Origin: an uncultured Prevotella sp.
GTDB taxonomy: Bacteria; Bacteroidota; Bacteroidia; Bacteroidales; Bacteroidaceae
Assembly (NCBI GenBank): GCA_937877595.1
Contig: CALFIY010000023.1
Span: forward strand, 1 to 43,947
Direction: 5' to 3'
Length of the DNA stretch: 43,947 nucleotides
How positions within the stretch are numbered: the stretch's first letter is position 1; every line of letters starts with the position of its first letter. Shown piece after piece: positions 1-7,133 of the stretch. The translations under genes were made by a program, and so were the position numbers. The notes beneath the pieces were generated by a model. It saw only the letters and a program-made list of their open reading frames with translations, did no database searches and had not been told where the DNA came from.

Positions 1-217
1 CCACACCCACTGCCCACGCCCTGGCGTCGGCGATAATTTGGTCGCGCAGGGCATATCGCTGCCGCTCGGTGAGCTGTTTCGAGTCGTTGAGACCAGGATT
101 GTCGTAGTCGTCGGGCAGTATCACCGCCGCCGCATACACGCTTCCGGCCAGGCAACCACGCCCGGCTTCGTCGCATCCGGCTTCTATCATCCCTGTGTAA
201 AAGTGATTTTTCAGCAT
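1..217 (-). CDS. rnhB: Ribonuclease HII, N-terminal part (cut by window edge)
   Basis: RNase HII cleaves the RNA strand of RNA-DNA hybrids and removes single ribonucleotides from DNA in the cytoplasm. The minus-strand translation from ATG at 217 contains the family signature GCDEAGRGCLAGSVYAAAVI, with the first metal-binding Asp-Glu of the DEAGRG motif, followed by LNDSKQLTERQR, the usual second block. About 72 codons are visible; the rest, including the remaining catalytic Asp residues, lies beyond position 1. A second in-frame ATG at 190 sits directly before the EAGCDEAG block and would also give a normal N-terminus. The gene is divergent from the small gene at 353. No clear TAnnTTTG box was found for this strand in the spacer. 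The family call is secure because of the motif. Confidence 0.93.
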   Translation of the reverse strand, partial: MLKNHFYTGMIEAGCDEAGRGCLAGSVYAAAVILPDDYDNPGLNDSKQLTERQRYALRDQIIADARAWAVGV

Positions 218-308
218 TTTTTGACTTCTAAATGTGAACGAATCTTAATTTTTAAATCTTCTTAACTATAATTTTTCAAGATTGAAGCATTATTTCCATC
301 CGCAGGAA

Positions 309-316
309 TAAGTTTG
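309..316 (+). promoter_or_regulatory. Bacteroidetes -7 promoter box (TAAGTTTG)
   Basis: TAAGTTTG matches the Bacteroidetes -7 consensus TAnnTTTG exactly. It lies 36 bases before the ATG at 353, giving a predicted leader of about 30 nt. It overlaps the in-frame ATG at 314 and therefore argues against that upstream start. Confidence 0.6.
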
Positions 317-352
317 CATCGAAATCAAGTAACGAACAAAACAATTACGATT

Positions 353-628
353 ATGGAAAATAACATCACACTCAGCAACCGTTTCGTCGCTCTCAACGCC
401 ATTGTTGGAGCAGTGCTCAGCAAATTGTCAGTGCCCGTTGAGACGCTTCGCAAGTATTACTCCTCTGTTCTCGAGCGCGAGATTGACGTTCGCCAGACCT
501 GGCTTCTCATCAATGCCCAGCTGGCTTTCATCTTTGCCGCGCTTCCCGTCGATGGTCCGATGGTGCTTCGCATGGCATGCTGCGGATGGTTCATCCACGC
601 CGAGCTGCTCTGCAAGCGACACCTGTAG
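353..628 (+). CDS. Small hypothetical protein, 91 aa, probably membrane-associated
   Basis: I do not recognise this protein. It begins MENNITLSNRFVALNAIVG and has two hydrophobic stretches, roughly residues 9-24 (ending in AIVGAVLSKL) and residues 52-85 (LLINAQLAFIFAAL, then VLRMACCGWFIHAEL). In between is a charged, probably helical stretch (ETLRKYYSSVLEREIDVRQTW). This layout suggests a small protein with one or two membrane helices, but that is inference. The start at 353 is preferred over an in-frame ATG at 314 because a promoter box occupies 309-316. The gene is divergent from rnhB and convergent with sufS, leaving only 19 bases before the sufS stop, with no obvious terminator hairpin between them. 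Confidence 0.6.
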   Translation: MENNITLSNRFVALNAIVGAVLSKLSVPVETLRKYYSSVLEREIDVRQTWLLINAQLAFIFAALPVDGPMVLRMACCGWFIHAELLCKRHL

Positions 629-647
629 GACGCCGATTCACGGGCGC

Positions 648-1856
648 TCAGAACATCTTCCTCACCCTCTCGATGCCTGCCGCGAGGGCGTCGATCTCCT
701 CGCGAGTGTTGTAGAGAGCCAGCGATGCACGCACCGTCCCGAGCACTCCCAAGCGGTCCATAAGCGGCTGGGCGCAGTGGTGACCGGTCCTGACGGCGAT
801 GCCCAGACGGTCGAGCAACGTGCCCAAGTCCATGTGATGGATATCGCCGACGAGGAAACTCACGACAGCATCCTTCTCCGCGGCAGTGCCGATGATACGC
901 ATACCGTCTATATCACTGAGCTTTTCAGTGGCATAGGCGGTTAATTGTTTTTCATACTCACCGATGTTTCCAATCCCGATGGAATCGATGAATTTTATCG
1001 CCGTGGCGAGTCCGTGGGTAGCCACATAGTCGGGAGTACCTGCCTCGAACTTGAATGGCAGCGCGGCAAACTTTGTCTTCTCGAACGACACGCTCTCTAT
1101 CATCTCTCCCCCGCCCTGATATGGCGGCAGTCTGTCGAGCCATTCCGCCTTGCCGTAGAGCACGCCGATGCCTGTCGGCCCATACATCTTGTGTCCGCTG
1201 AAAGCCATGAAGTCGCAGCCGATGTCTTGTACGTCGATGGCCAGATGGGGCGCGCTCTGTGCTGCATCCACGAGCACAGGAGTGCCGTTGGCATGAGCCG
1301 TTTCTACGATGCGCTTCACGTCGTTCACCGTGCCGAGCACGTTGCTCACGTGGGCCACACTCACCAGCCGTGTCCGTGGCGAGAGCAGTTGCTGCAGATG
1401 GCTGTAGTCCAGTCGTCCGTCGTCGGTTATTGCCACGTGTTGCACTTTTATGCCGCGCTTCTGTGCTTGCAGTTGCCATGGCACGATGTTCGAGTGGTGC
1501 TCCATGTCGGTTACTATCACCTCGTCGCCTTCCTTCATCTGCGATTCACAGAACGACGAAGCAACCAGGTTTATAGCCTCTGTAGTACCGCGCGTGAAGA
1601 CTATCTCCTCGCTCTTCTGCGCATTGACAAAGCGGCGCACTCTCTCCCTTGCTGCCTCGTGCAAGTCGGTGGCCTGTTGCGACAGGTAGTGCACTCCCCT
1701 GTGTACGTTGGCGTTTACGTTGAGGTATTCCTCGCGCATGGCATCGAGCACGCACAGCGGCTTCTGTGTCGTAGCAGCATTGTCGAGATACACCAGCGGC
1801 CGGTTGTATACCGTTCGCTGCAGTATCGGGAACTGCTGCCTGATTTCGTTGTTCAT
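648..1856 (-). CDS. sufS: Cysteine desulfurase SufS (group II)
   Basis: PLP-dependent cysteine desulfurase that takes sulfur from L-cysteine for Fe-S cluster assembly by the SUF system in the cytosol. The 402-residue protein has the expected length. The PLP lysine lies in FSGHKMYGPTG (Lys223), and the active-site cysteine in the group II context RTGHHCAQPLMDRLGV (Cys361). The N-terminus carries the conserved YLDNAATTQKP. The gene usually sits with sufB, sufC and sufD; here it is the last gene of a run behind a GH28 enzyme and a phosphatase, and no other suf gene is in the window, though partners may lie elsewhere. The 73-base spacer upstream is made of 8-bp tandem units, so its translation start follows directly after a repeat array. 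Function is very likely; the operon placement is unusual. Confidence 0.95.
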   Translation of the reverse strand: MNNEIRQQFPILQRTVYNRPLVYLDNAATTQKPLCVLDAMREEYLNVNANVHRGVHYLSQQATDLHEAARERVRRFVNAQKSEEIVFTRGTTEAINLVASSFCESQMKEGDEVIVTDMEHHSNIVPWQLQAQKRGIKVQHVAITDDGRLDYSHLQQLLSPRTRLVSVAHVSNVLGTVNDVKRIVETAHANGTPVLVDAAQSAPHLAIDVQDIGCDFMAFSGHKMYGPTGIGVLYGKAEWLDRLPPYQGGGEMIESVSFEKTKFAALPFKFEAGTPDYVATHGLATAIKFIDSIGIGNIGEYEKQLTAYATEKLSDIDGMRIIGTAAEKDAVVSFLVGDIHHMDLGTLLDRLGIAVRTGHHCAQPLMDRLGVLGTVRASLALYNTREEIDALAAGIERVRKMF

Positions 1857-1859
1857 ATT

Positions 1860-1931
1860 TTCGTTATAACGTTATTTCGTTATCCCGTGATGACGTCATC
1901 TCGTTATCTCGTTATAACGTCATCCCGTCTC
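1860..1931. repeat. 8-bp degenerate tandem array filling the GH28-sufS spacer
   Basis: Nine consecutive 8-base units read TTCGTTAT, AACGTTAT, TTCGTTAT, CCCGTGAT, GACGTCAT, CTCGTTAT, CTCGTTAT, AACGTCAT and CCCGTCTC on the plus strand. The core is CGTTAT with two variable leading bases. The array runs from three bases upstream of the sufS start codon to the stop codon of the GH28 gene and so fills the whole spacer. Several units are partly palindromic (CGTTATAACG occurs twice, GATGACGTCATC once). Confidence 0.85.
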
Positions 1932-3357
1932 ACTTCGTCTTAAAATCCTTCGCCGTCACGTTCTTGAGTTTGACGGTTGCGGTAGTCTCGTCGATGTTAA
2001 TGCCGGTGTTGGTGTAGACAAACAGCGAGTTGCTGATGTCGATGTCGTGCACACAGTTCATGTCCTTTATTCCCGAGGCCTTTATTGCGGTGTGTGTGCC
2101 TCGGCATGTTATGCCGTCGATATGAATGTCCTGGAAGTCGGGCTTCCACTTCAGTTCCTCGGCGGTAAATGCCGGACCGGCGGCATAATCCTGTCCGGCG
2201 GGTCTGTTCACATAGTCGCACTGGAAGATAATCGCCTGGTCCTTGATGTCTGTCATCACGCAGTCCTTGACAAATATCTGCTCTGTCTTTCCGCCGCGTC
2301 CCACTCCGCTCTTGAAGCGTAGTCCTGTGTCTGTTCCCACAAAACGGCAGTTGCGCACCACCACGCGGCGCACTCCCGATGCCGTCTCGCTGCCAAGCAC
2401 AAAGGCGCCATGGGCATGGAACACGGTGTTGTTCGCTATCAGCACATCCTCCACGCCACTTATGCTGCCGCTGTGTGGCTTTCCGCTTTTCATGCAGAGG
2501 CCGTCGTCTCCGGCATCCACGGTAGAGTTGACAATCAGACAGCGGTGGCAGTCGCTGAGGTCTATGGCGTCGCCGTTCTGTGCGTTCCATGGGCAGCGCA
2601 CTGTTATGCCGTCAATGATGACATTGTCGGAGTAGCACGGATGAACATGGAAGCGTGGTGAGTTTTGGAAAGTCACGCCCTGCAGCAGCACGTTGCGGCA
2701 GTCGGTCAGTCTTAGCAGGTCGTTGCGCATACGCTCCTGCGACTCAGGCTCTGCGGCGATGTCGGGCGAGCCGTCTTTCATCTGCCAAGGATACCAGAGT
2801 TTTCCGTTCTGCCGTTCCACACCGCCCATCTGCTTAAACTGCTTCCATTCCACGTCGCTCACCTTGTCGCGCTTCACGGGGCGCCACTGCTGGCCGTTGC
2901 CGTCGATGATGCCGCTGCCGGTGATTGCTATGTTGGTGCGCTTCGATGCACTGATGCATGCCAGCACTCTGCTGCTTTTCTTTCCCTCTTCCACGTATAG
3001 GCTCTTGTCGGGCGCGAAGTATATGATGGCATTCTTGTCGAGGTGCAGTTCGATGTTGTCCTTTAGTTTTATGGGTCCTGTGAGCCACACGCCCTGCGGC
3101 ACTACGAGGCGGCCGCCTCCCTGTTTCTGCAGTTTGCTGATGCCGCGTGCAAAAGCCTCGGTGTTGAGCGTTGTCCCGTCGCCCACGCCGCCCACGTCGG
3201 TGAGCGAGATGGTCAGCGATGGAATCTGCGGAGCCTCCACGCGTGCTATTTCCACAGGCAGGTTCTGGTAATACTTGTTGTAGTCACCTGCCGTTGCTGT
3301 CAGGCTGATGGTGAGCAGCAGTGCTGCAAGACTCGTCAGTTTCTGTTTGTAGTCCAT
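1930..3357 (-). CDS. GH28 family pectinase (polygalacturonase-like), secreted
   Basis: Right-handed beta-helix glycoside hydrolase of family 28, which hydrolyses galacturonosyl linkages in pectin. Of 475 residues, about 1-23 form a signal peptide (LTSLAALLLTISLTATAG), so it acts in the periplasm or outside. GH28 landmarks are present in order: NGDAID (Asp263), GDDGLCMKSG (Asp284 and Asp285), HAHG (His316-Gly317) and the substrate-binding RFK (Arg347, Lys349). All catalytic positions look intact. Substrate preference (homogalacturonan, or an unsaturated or terminal galacturonide) cannot be read from the sequence. It follows the phosphatase gene by 32 bases on the same strand and precedes sufS. 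It is some 11 kb from the main pectin operon, from which it is separated by the restriction island. Confidence 0.9.
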   Translation of the reverse strand: MDYKQKLTSLAALLLTISLTATAGDYNKYYQNLPVEIARVEAPQIPSLTISLTDVGGVGDGTTLNTEAFARGISKLQKQGGGRLVVPQGVWLTGPIKLKDNIELHLDKNAIIYFAPDKSLYVEEGKKSSRVLACISASKRTNIAITGSGIIDGNGQQWRPVKRDKVSDVEWKQFKQMGGVERQNGKLWYPWQMKDGSPDIAAEPESQERMRNDLLRLTDCRNVLLQGVTFQNSPRFHVHPCYSDNVIIDGITVRCPWNAQNGDAIDLSDCHRCLIVNSTVDAGDDGLCMKSGKPHSGSISGVEDVLIANNTVFHAHGAFVLGSETASGVRRVVVRNCRFVGTDTGLRFKSGVGRGGKTEQIFVKDCVMTDIKDQAIIFQCDYVNRPAGQDYAAGPAFTAEELKWKPDFQDIHIDGITCRGTHTAIKASGIKDMNCVHDIDISNSLFVYTNTGINIDETTATVKLKNVTAKDFKTK

Positions 3358-3389
3358 AGTTGTTTATATTTCATATAACTTTATTTTTC

Positions 3390-4715
3390 TCACTTCTCTT
3401 CAAACTCCTTCTCCCGCTTCTCGAAGGTCTCTATCTTGTCGAGGTAGTAGCGTCGCAGGTCGGCCCATCGGTAGTAGGGGAAATTCTCCGTGACGGCTGG
3501 CAGTCGTGCCTCACGTTCGTTGAGCAGTGCCTTTACCAGTATGTCGCCCTTCTTGCCTTTCACGGGGCGGTAGAACACCAGTTGTATGTTGCAAGCCATG
3601 GGGAAGATGCGGTAGTTGCGCCAGTGGCTGTCGAGAGTTGTCATATCGTCGGTAGCATAGTTGCAACTGTCCAATTCCAGCAGGCATGCCAGCGGCATCA
3701 CACACACCTCATGGCCGAAGCGCAACGTGGCCTGCGTCTGGGTTACGGTGTCGGCGGTAGCAATGATGTTTTTCAGCAGGTTCTTTTGGCTAAAGGGCAG
3801 TGCTCCCTCGCCTATCAGTGCATTTCCGTAGTCGAGATACCATCCTATGTTGCGTGCCTGCCATTGTCCGTACACCTCCTCGTCGGTGAAAAGTTGCATC
3901 AGGTCGATGTCCGTGTCGTGGCTCTGCATGTTCGAAGCCACTTCAAACAGAGCGCTCGCCGTGCGTGCTGCGTCGAGAGAGTCGTCGGCCCACTGGGTGT
4001 CGTTGAACAGCGTGGCAATGATGTTGTCGTGCATCACGAGTGGTGCCTGACGACTTTTCATCAGGTTGTTGCGGTGTTCGCGTGCCTTGTTGGCCATGGC
4101 CTTCACCAATCCTTTTCGTGGCTGGTTGAGATAGTATTGCAGCGACTCGCTCACGTCGTTGTGGAATACTGCTGTCGGGTTGGCGGCAGCCAGTTCCTCA
4201 CATTCTGCTATCATCGACAGTATGCAGCGGTTTACTGTTGTGCTGCGCGCGTCGATGTGTACTCCTGTCGAACAGAATATCTCCGGAAAGTTATGCGCCA
4301 TGCGCTGTCCTATTCCGTGGTGCTGCCGTTCGCCTACCGTGGTGAGGTCGCCCAGGCGGTCTGTGGTTGTCAGATAGAACTCTTCCAGTTGCTGCAGCAC
4401 GTGCAGTCCCGTGGCGGTCAGTTTGTCCTGCTGTTTCGCTTTGCGCATCTTCTCCAGAATCCGCGTGTAACTTTTCTCGCCGATGAGCCATCGCGAGCCG
4501 TGCCGTCCGTAGTGCGACATATAGAATGGCTCGTAGCCTTTCGGTGTTGGTGTCAGTACTGGTGTCTCGCCTCTGTGGTCGTAGTCCAGGTAGTTGCTGC
4601 CGGCCAGCAGTCTGTTGGCCTTTATCTCTTCGCGTGCTGTCTGTGCCGTGGCGGAGCCTGTTGCGAACAGTGCTGCTGTCAGCACGCACATGTACATCGT
4701 GTATAGTTTCTTCAT
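3390..4715 (-). CDS. Histidine-type acid phosphatase (phytase/MINPP-like), secreted
   Basis: Branch 2 histidine phosphatase that forms a phosphohistidine intermediate to hydrolyse phosphate monoesters; relatives act on inositol phosphates. The 441-residue protein begins with a signal peptide ending near ATAQ (residue 25). The catalytic histidine motif is SHYGRHGSR (about residues 67-75). The proton-donor motif appears as FGHEVCVMPL near residue 330, resembling the HAE motif of multiple inositol polyphosphate phosphatases rather than the HD of AppA-type enzymes. Substrate is inferred only loosely. It is the first gene of the phosphatase-GH28-sufS unit, with an exact -7 box 32 bases upstream of its ATG. 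Phytate and pectin occur together in plant walls, which makes the pairing with GH28 plausible. Confidence 0.82.
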   Translation of the reverse strand: MKKLYTMYMCVLTAALFATGSATAQTAREEIKANRLLAGSNYLDYDHRGETPVLTPTPKGYEPFYMSHYGRHGSRWLIGEKSYTRILEKMRKAKQQDKLTATGLHVLQQLEEFYLTTTDRLGDLTTVGERQHHGIGQRMAHNFPEIFCSTGVHIDARSTTVNRCILSMIAECEELAAANPTAVFHNDVSESLQYYLNQPRKGLVKAMANKAREHRNNLMKSRQAPLVMHDNIIATLFNDTQWADDSLDAARTASALFEVASNMQSHDTDIDLMQLFTDEEVYGQWQARNIGWYLDYGNALIGEGALPFSQKNLLKNIIATADTVTQTQATLRFGHEVCVMPLACLLELDSCNYATDDMTTLDSHWRNYRIFPMACNIQLVFYRPVKGKKGDILVKALLNEREARLPAVTENFPYYRWADLRRYYLDKIETFEKREKEFEEK

Positions 4716-4746
4716 CGTTGCCTTTGAGAAAGTTAATACCTGCTTG

Positions 4747-4754
4747 CAAAGATA
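4747..4754 (-). promoter_or_regulatory. Bacteroidetes -7 promoter box (TATCTTTG) for the phosphatase unit
   Basis: On the minus strand this reads TATCTTTG, an exact match to TAnnTTTG. The predicted start of transcription is near 4740, leaving a leader of about 25 nt before the ATG at 4715. It lies at the edge of the first copy of a 30-bp direct repeat whose second copy has lost the match. Confidence 0.65.
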
Positions 4755-4865
4755 CGATTAAGCGAGAGGAATGGAAAATAAAAAACGAAGTTTTTTTGTT
4801 TTCATTTCCGGGCGAAAGCCTCTTCGGTACAGCCCAAGATACGATTAAGCGAGAGGAATGGAAAA
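4749..4865. repeat. 30-bp direct repeat pair, 87 bp apart, one copy over a promoter
   Basis: Positions 4749-4778 and 4836-4865 carry the same 30 bases, beginning AAGATACGATTAAGCGAGAG and ending GAATGGAAAA. Copy 1 overlaps the -7 box of the phosphatase promoter. In copy 2 the same box reads TATCTTGG on the minus strand and no longer fits the consensus. The 57 bases between the copies hold no gene. The pattern looks like a duplicated promoter segment or the scar of an insertion or recombination event next to the restriction island. Confidence 0.85.
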
Positions 4866-4926
4866 GATTTATAGCCCCCTTCGTAGAGGCGGCTATAATA
4901 CAGGGTTTAGCAGGGCGCTCAAAAAC
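4866..4926. other. Gene-free spacer with a short hairpin
   Basis: Part of the approximately 390-base gene-free stretch between the phosphatase and the restriction gene. It contains one inverted repeat, TATAGCC at 4870-4876 with GGCTATA at 4891-4897, with no T-run that would make it a convincing terminator. I see no open frame with a ribosome-binding site here. Confidence 0.4.
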
Positions 4927-4989
4927 AGCTGTTGTAATTTTTTTAAAAGCTGTTGTAATTTTTTTAAAAGCTGTGTTTATTTTTAAAAA
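4927..4989. repeat. Three 21-bp direct repeats upstream of the restriction gene
   Basis: Two near-identical units (4927-4947 and 4948-4968) begin AGCTGTTGTAATTTTTTTAA; a third, diverged unit follows at 4969 beginning AGCTGTG. The period is exactly 21 bases, two helical turns. They lie 110-170 bases before the promoter of the restriction-modification pair and are very AT-rich. They could be protein-binding repeats or simple slippage products. Confidence 0.75.
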
Positions 4990-5098
4990 AACAGCAAAAA
5001 TAAAATTTCATGCAGCAGTACTGTCATAAAAACATGCATGAAACAGTCGTAATCGCGATGAAAGATTTAGAAAACTTGCTTTTCTTTGAAAAAAACAA

Positions 5099-5106
5099 TA
5101 ACTTTG
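5099..5106 (+). promoter_or_regulatory. Bacteroidetes -7 promoter box (TAACTTTG) for the R-M pair
   Basis: TAACTTTG matches TAnnTTTG exactly and is followed after three bases by the ATG at 5110. A TTG about 20 bases upstream (5076-5078) could be the -33 element. The spacing implies a leaderless or nearly leaderless transcript, or use of a downstream GTG at 5131. Confidence 0.55.
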
Positions 5107-5109
5107 CAG

Positions 5110-6258
5110 ATGTTTATAATAGCAAAAAAAGTGGCATACCAATCTATAGATGAACTGCAGACAATACTAAGCCAAGAGGTCTTTGGCGATAGACAAGATA
5201 GCAAGAAGGCTGCCGGCAGGGCTTTGGGGACATTTATTGAAACGATTGAGTTCTACCTGTTGAGACAGTGGGGAGAGAACGACTCTATTGCTATTGAACG
5301 GCCACTGGCCGAGTACGGTCGTGAGGAGATAACGCACAATGTGGAATTCACCTTGCATCCGACACATTCAAGCCGTTCTGCTTTTGAAATACCCAAAGAC
5401 ATACCAACTACAGCACGTAAGGTTGCTGAAAAAGCACAACTTCCGAGCACTTTTACCCTTACGACAAACAAGGTCGTTAACAAGGGCATCATACAAAATG
5501 CATGTGTGATAGGTTCTGATGAACATTCGATAGCCGTTGCTGCTCCAGACCGGATCACTTCCAGTGGTACAACCCTGCACACCTACATTCTTGACAAACA
5601 TGCCTACGCCATGATTGAGTGCAAGCGTGTAGGAAAGGAGGGTGATGCCAAGGGGCCTCAGACCATTGAAAAGGCAAAGCAGGGGGCTTATGTTGCAAAA
5701 ACAACATCTTCGTTGCAGAAAGTGCGTAATGACAAGGGTGGCCTCGATGGTATATATTATATAGATGGCAAAGCATTTGTAGGCCCATACGCACAACTCC
5801 TGAATGAGATAATCTTCAGAGGCGAGCCACAGCAACTGCGCAATTTCACGCTTTCCATTGGTGTCGTGAGCAATCACGGCAACTGGTTTACCGCAGGCAA
5901 TCAGAATAAAGAGATGAAAGTCCTTGCCCAAAGTTACGACTGGCTGCTATTCTTGACAGATGAGGGTTTGGCAGAATTCATAATCGATTTACTGCGGTCT
6001 CCGCAGCCAAAATACAAGGCCGTGCGCAATGCCTTTATAGCCAGTTATCCTCCGTCGGGAGTCCCGAAAGTCGACAATGCCTTCACCAAGAAGAAAATGG
6101 ACCAAGCCGCTCATTTCGCCTTGGACGATTATTTCGCGGCAAATATCGGGCGGATAGAGAATTGGTTCAATGTGATTTCTCCAAACGGAGGCACGTTGCA
6201 GGACTTGAAAGAAATTCTGCAGACACTCAAGAATAAAGACTGGAGGACTATACTATGA
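5110..6258 (+). CDS. Putative type II restriction endonuclease, PD-(D/E)XK type
   Basis: A 382-residue protein without signal peptide, directly coupled to a DNA adenine methyltransferase. A PD-(D/E)XK-like core is visible: a beta-strand with YAMIECKRVG (Glu170-x-Lys172), preceded by an acidic residue in YILDKHAY (Asp162). The following KGPQTIEKAKQGAYVAKTTSSL helix is typical of such folds. I do not recognise the exact restriction family or the target site, so the function rests on the core motif and on the 4-base overlap (ATGA) with the methyltransferase. An upstream TTG at 5086 is possible in frame but lies before the promoter box; GTG at 5131 is another option. Base composition is clearly more AT-rich than the flanking genes, which fits horizontal transfer. 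Confidence 0.7.
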   Translation: MFIIAKKVAYQSIDELQTILSQEVFGDRQDSKKAAGRALGTFIETIEFYLLRQWGENDSIAIERPLAEYGREEITHNVEFTLHPTHSSRSAFEIPKDIPTTARKVAEKAQLPSTFTLTTNKVVNKGIIQNACVIGSDEHSIAVAAPDRITSSGTTLHTYILDKHAYAMIECKRVGKEGDAKGPQTIEKAKQGAYVAKTTSSLQKVRNDKGGLDGIYYIDGKAFVGPYAQLLNEIIFRGEPQQLRNFTLSIGVVSNHGNWFTAGNQNKEMKVLAQSYDWLLFLTDEGLAEFIIDLLRSPQPKYKAVRNAFIASYPPSGVPKVDNAFTKKKMDQAAHFALDDYFAANIGRIENWFNVISPNGGTLQDLKEILQTLKNKDWRTIL

Positions 6259-6842
6259 CAGCAGGCAGACATGTAAACCCACTTAGCCAGAGTTGGTGTA
6301 CACCTTATAAGTATGTCAATGCTATCAAGCGTTTTTGGAACGGTCGTATCTGCCTTGACCCATGTTCTAACGAATATTCCGTCGTCGATGCAGAGGTGGA
6401 ATACAGACTTCCAGAGCACGACGGATTAAAGGAAAGTTGGAATTTCCCTACTGTCTATGTTAATCCGCCTTACGGCTCTGACCGTGAGCGAGGTACAACG
6501 ATAAAGGACTGGTTGGCAAAGTGTGCCAACACACATCGTGAATATGGATCTGAGGTAATTGCCCTTGTTCCTGTTGCTACCAATACCTCCCACTGGAAGA
6601 AATGCATCTTCGGCGTTGCCGACGCCATTTGTTTTCTTTACGATACACGTCTTCGCTTTCTTGAGAACGGAAACGATACAGGGAAAGGCGCACCCATGGC
6701 CTGCTGTATGATTTATTGGGGTGATGACGTTGGGGGATTTCAAGACAACTTCCTTCAGTATGGTGCTGTCATTGACATCAGAGGTCTGAAAGAAGTTCCT
6801 ATAGGTGAGGATGTCTTGGTTCACGCATTGGAATTTGCTTGA
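6255..6842 (+). CDS. DNA N6-adenine methyltransferase, phage Dam-like family
   Basis: S-adenosylmethionine-dependent DNA methyltransferase that would protect the host from the neighbouring nuclease. The 195-residue protein has the layout of the phage-type DNA N-6-adenine-methyltransferase family: WCTPYKYVNAI near residue 14, the cofactor-binding strand ICLDPCSNE (residues 32-40), then the catalytic NPPYG motif (Asn70-Gly74). The family is usually found as stand-alone phage genes, so pairing with a nuclease by a 4-base ATGA overlap is of interest. No separate target-recognition domain is visible, as expected for the small size. The start is fixed by the overlap. Downstream, 150 bases on, is a strong hairpin terminator. 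Specificity cannot be derived from the sequence. Confidence 0.85.
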   Translation: MTAGRHVNPLSQSWCTPYKYVNAIKRFWNGRICLDPCSNEYSVVDAEVEYRLPEHDGLKESWNFPTVYVNPPYGSDRERGTTIKDWLAKCANTHREYGSEVIALVPVATNTSHWKKCIFGVADAICFLYDTRLRFLENGNDTGKGAPMACCMIYWGDDVGGFQDNFLQYGAVIDIRGLKEVPIGEDVLVHALEFA

Positions 6843-6863
6843 ACCAGGGCAAATGCACGTTCT

Positions 6864-6983
6864 TTACTCGCTCATGCCGCGAATCATGCCGGGGGCAGAA
6901 GGATTGTATGAGCCGACGCCGGCAGTAGGTCCGCTGCCGTACATGGTGCCGCCATCTTCATACCTATGGCAGTGGCTGTTGAG
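6864..6983 (-). pseudogene. Possible C-terminal remnant of a lost gene (open frame without start)
   Basis: On the minus strand the 39 codons before a TAA at 6866 read in part YEDGGTMYGSGPTAGVGSYN and then PSAPGMIRGMSE. Glycine, serine and proline content and third-base GC resemble host coding sequence and not the AT-rich restriction island. A TAA at 6986-6984 closes the frame upstream, and no ATG precedes the conserved-looking part except an internal one. It could be the tail of a small host peptide gene destroyed when the restriction pair arrived, but chance is not excluded. Confidence 0.3.
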
Positions 6984-6984
6984 T

Positions 6985-7133
6985 TAAAAATAATGGCGGC
7001 TATCCTCACGGACAACCGCCATTTTTTCTTTCTTACTATCGGCAGCGCTGTCGTCCTCACGGACCAATGCGCTACCTCACTAACTAAAATTTTTTCGCGT
7101 TGCTGCTCCGCAAGGGAGCAGCATTGCTAAAAA
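6985..7133 (-). ncRNA. Candidate three-hairpin RNA with repeated loop sequence
   Basis: Read on the minus strand this spacer holds three successive hairpins: TGCTGCTCC with GGAGCAGCA (7101-7123), AGCGC with GCGCT enclosing GTCC-GTGA-GGAC (7044-7073), and AATGGCGG with CCGCCATT (6992-7023) followed by ATTTTTAAC. The apical parts of the second and third hairpins share GTCCGTGAGGA. A one-mismatch -7 box (CATCTTTG) lies at 7147-7140. Together this would give an RNA of about 150 nt. No protein frame of note is present. The first two hairpins may also simply be leader or spacer structure of the neighbouring peptide gene. Confidence 0.35.
6992..7023. terminator. Bidirectional intrinsic terminator between convergent units
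   Basis: Perfect 8-bp stem AATGGCGG (6992-6999) and CCGCCATT (7016-7023) with a 16-base loop. On the plus strand it is followed by TTTTCTTTCTT, ending the restriction-modification transcript. On the minus strand it is followed by ATTTTTAAC, so it can also stop transcription from the peptide gene side. Confidence 0.75.

Noticed and set aside
945..1943. Long plus-strand frame of 332 codons antisense to sufS
   Set aside because: A shadow frame of a GC-rich gene; sufS on the other strand is unmistakable.
3360..4706. 448-codon plus-strand frame antisense to the phosphatase
   Set aside because: Shadow frame; Cys/Val/His-rich and without any recognisable domain, while the other strand has a signal peptide and an RHG motif.
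6805..6987. Plus-strand 60-codon frame overlapping the methyltransferase end
   Set aside because: No ribosome-binding site and no resemblance to a protein; the opposite strand is more coding-like.
7044..7073. Hammerhead ribozyme, because of GTCC-GTGA-GGAC resembling stem II of known hammerheads
   Set aside because: The conserved CTGATGA before and GAAA after the stem are absent; only a GNRA-type tetraloop hairpin remains.
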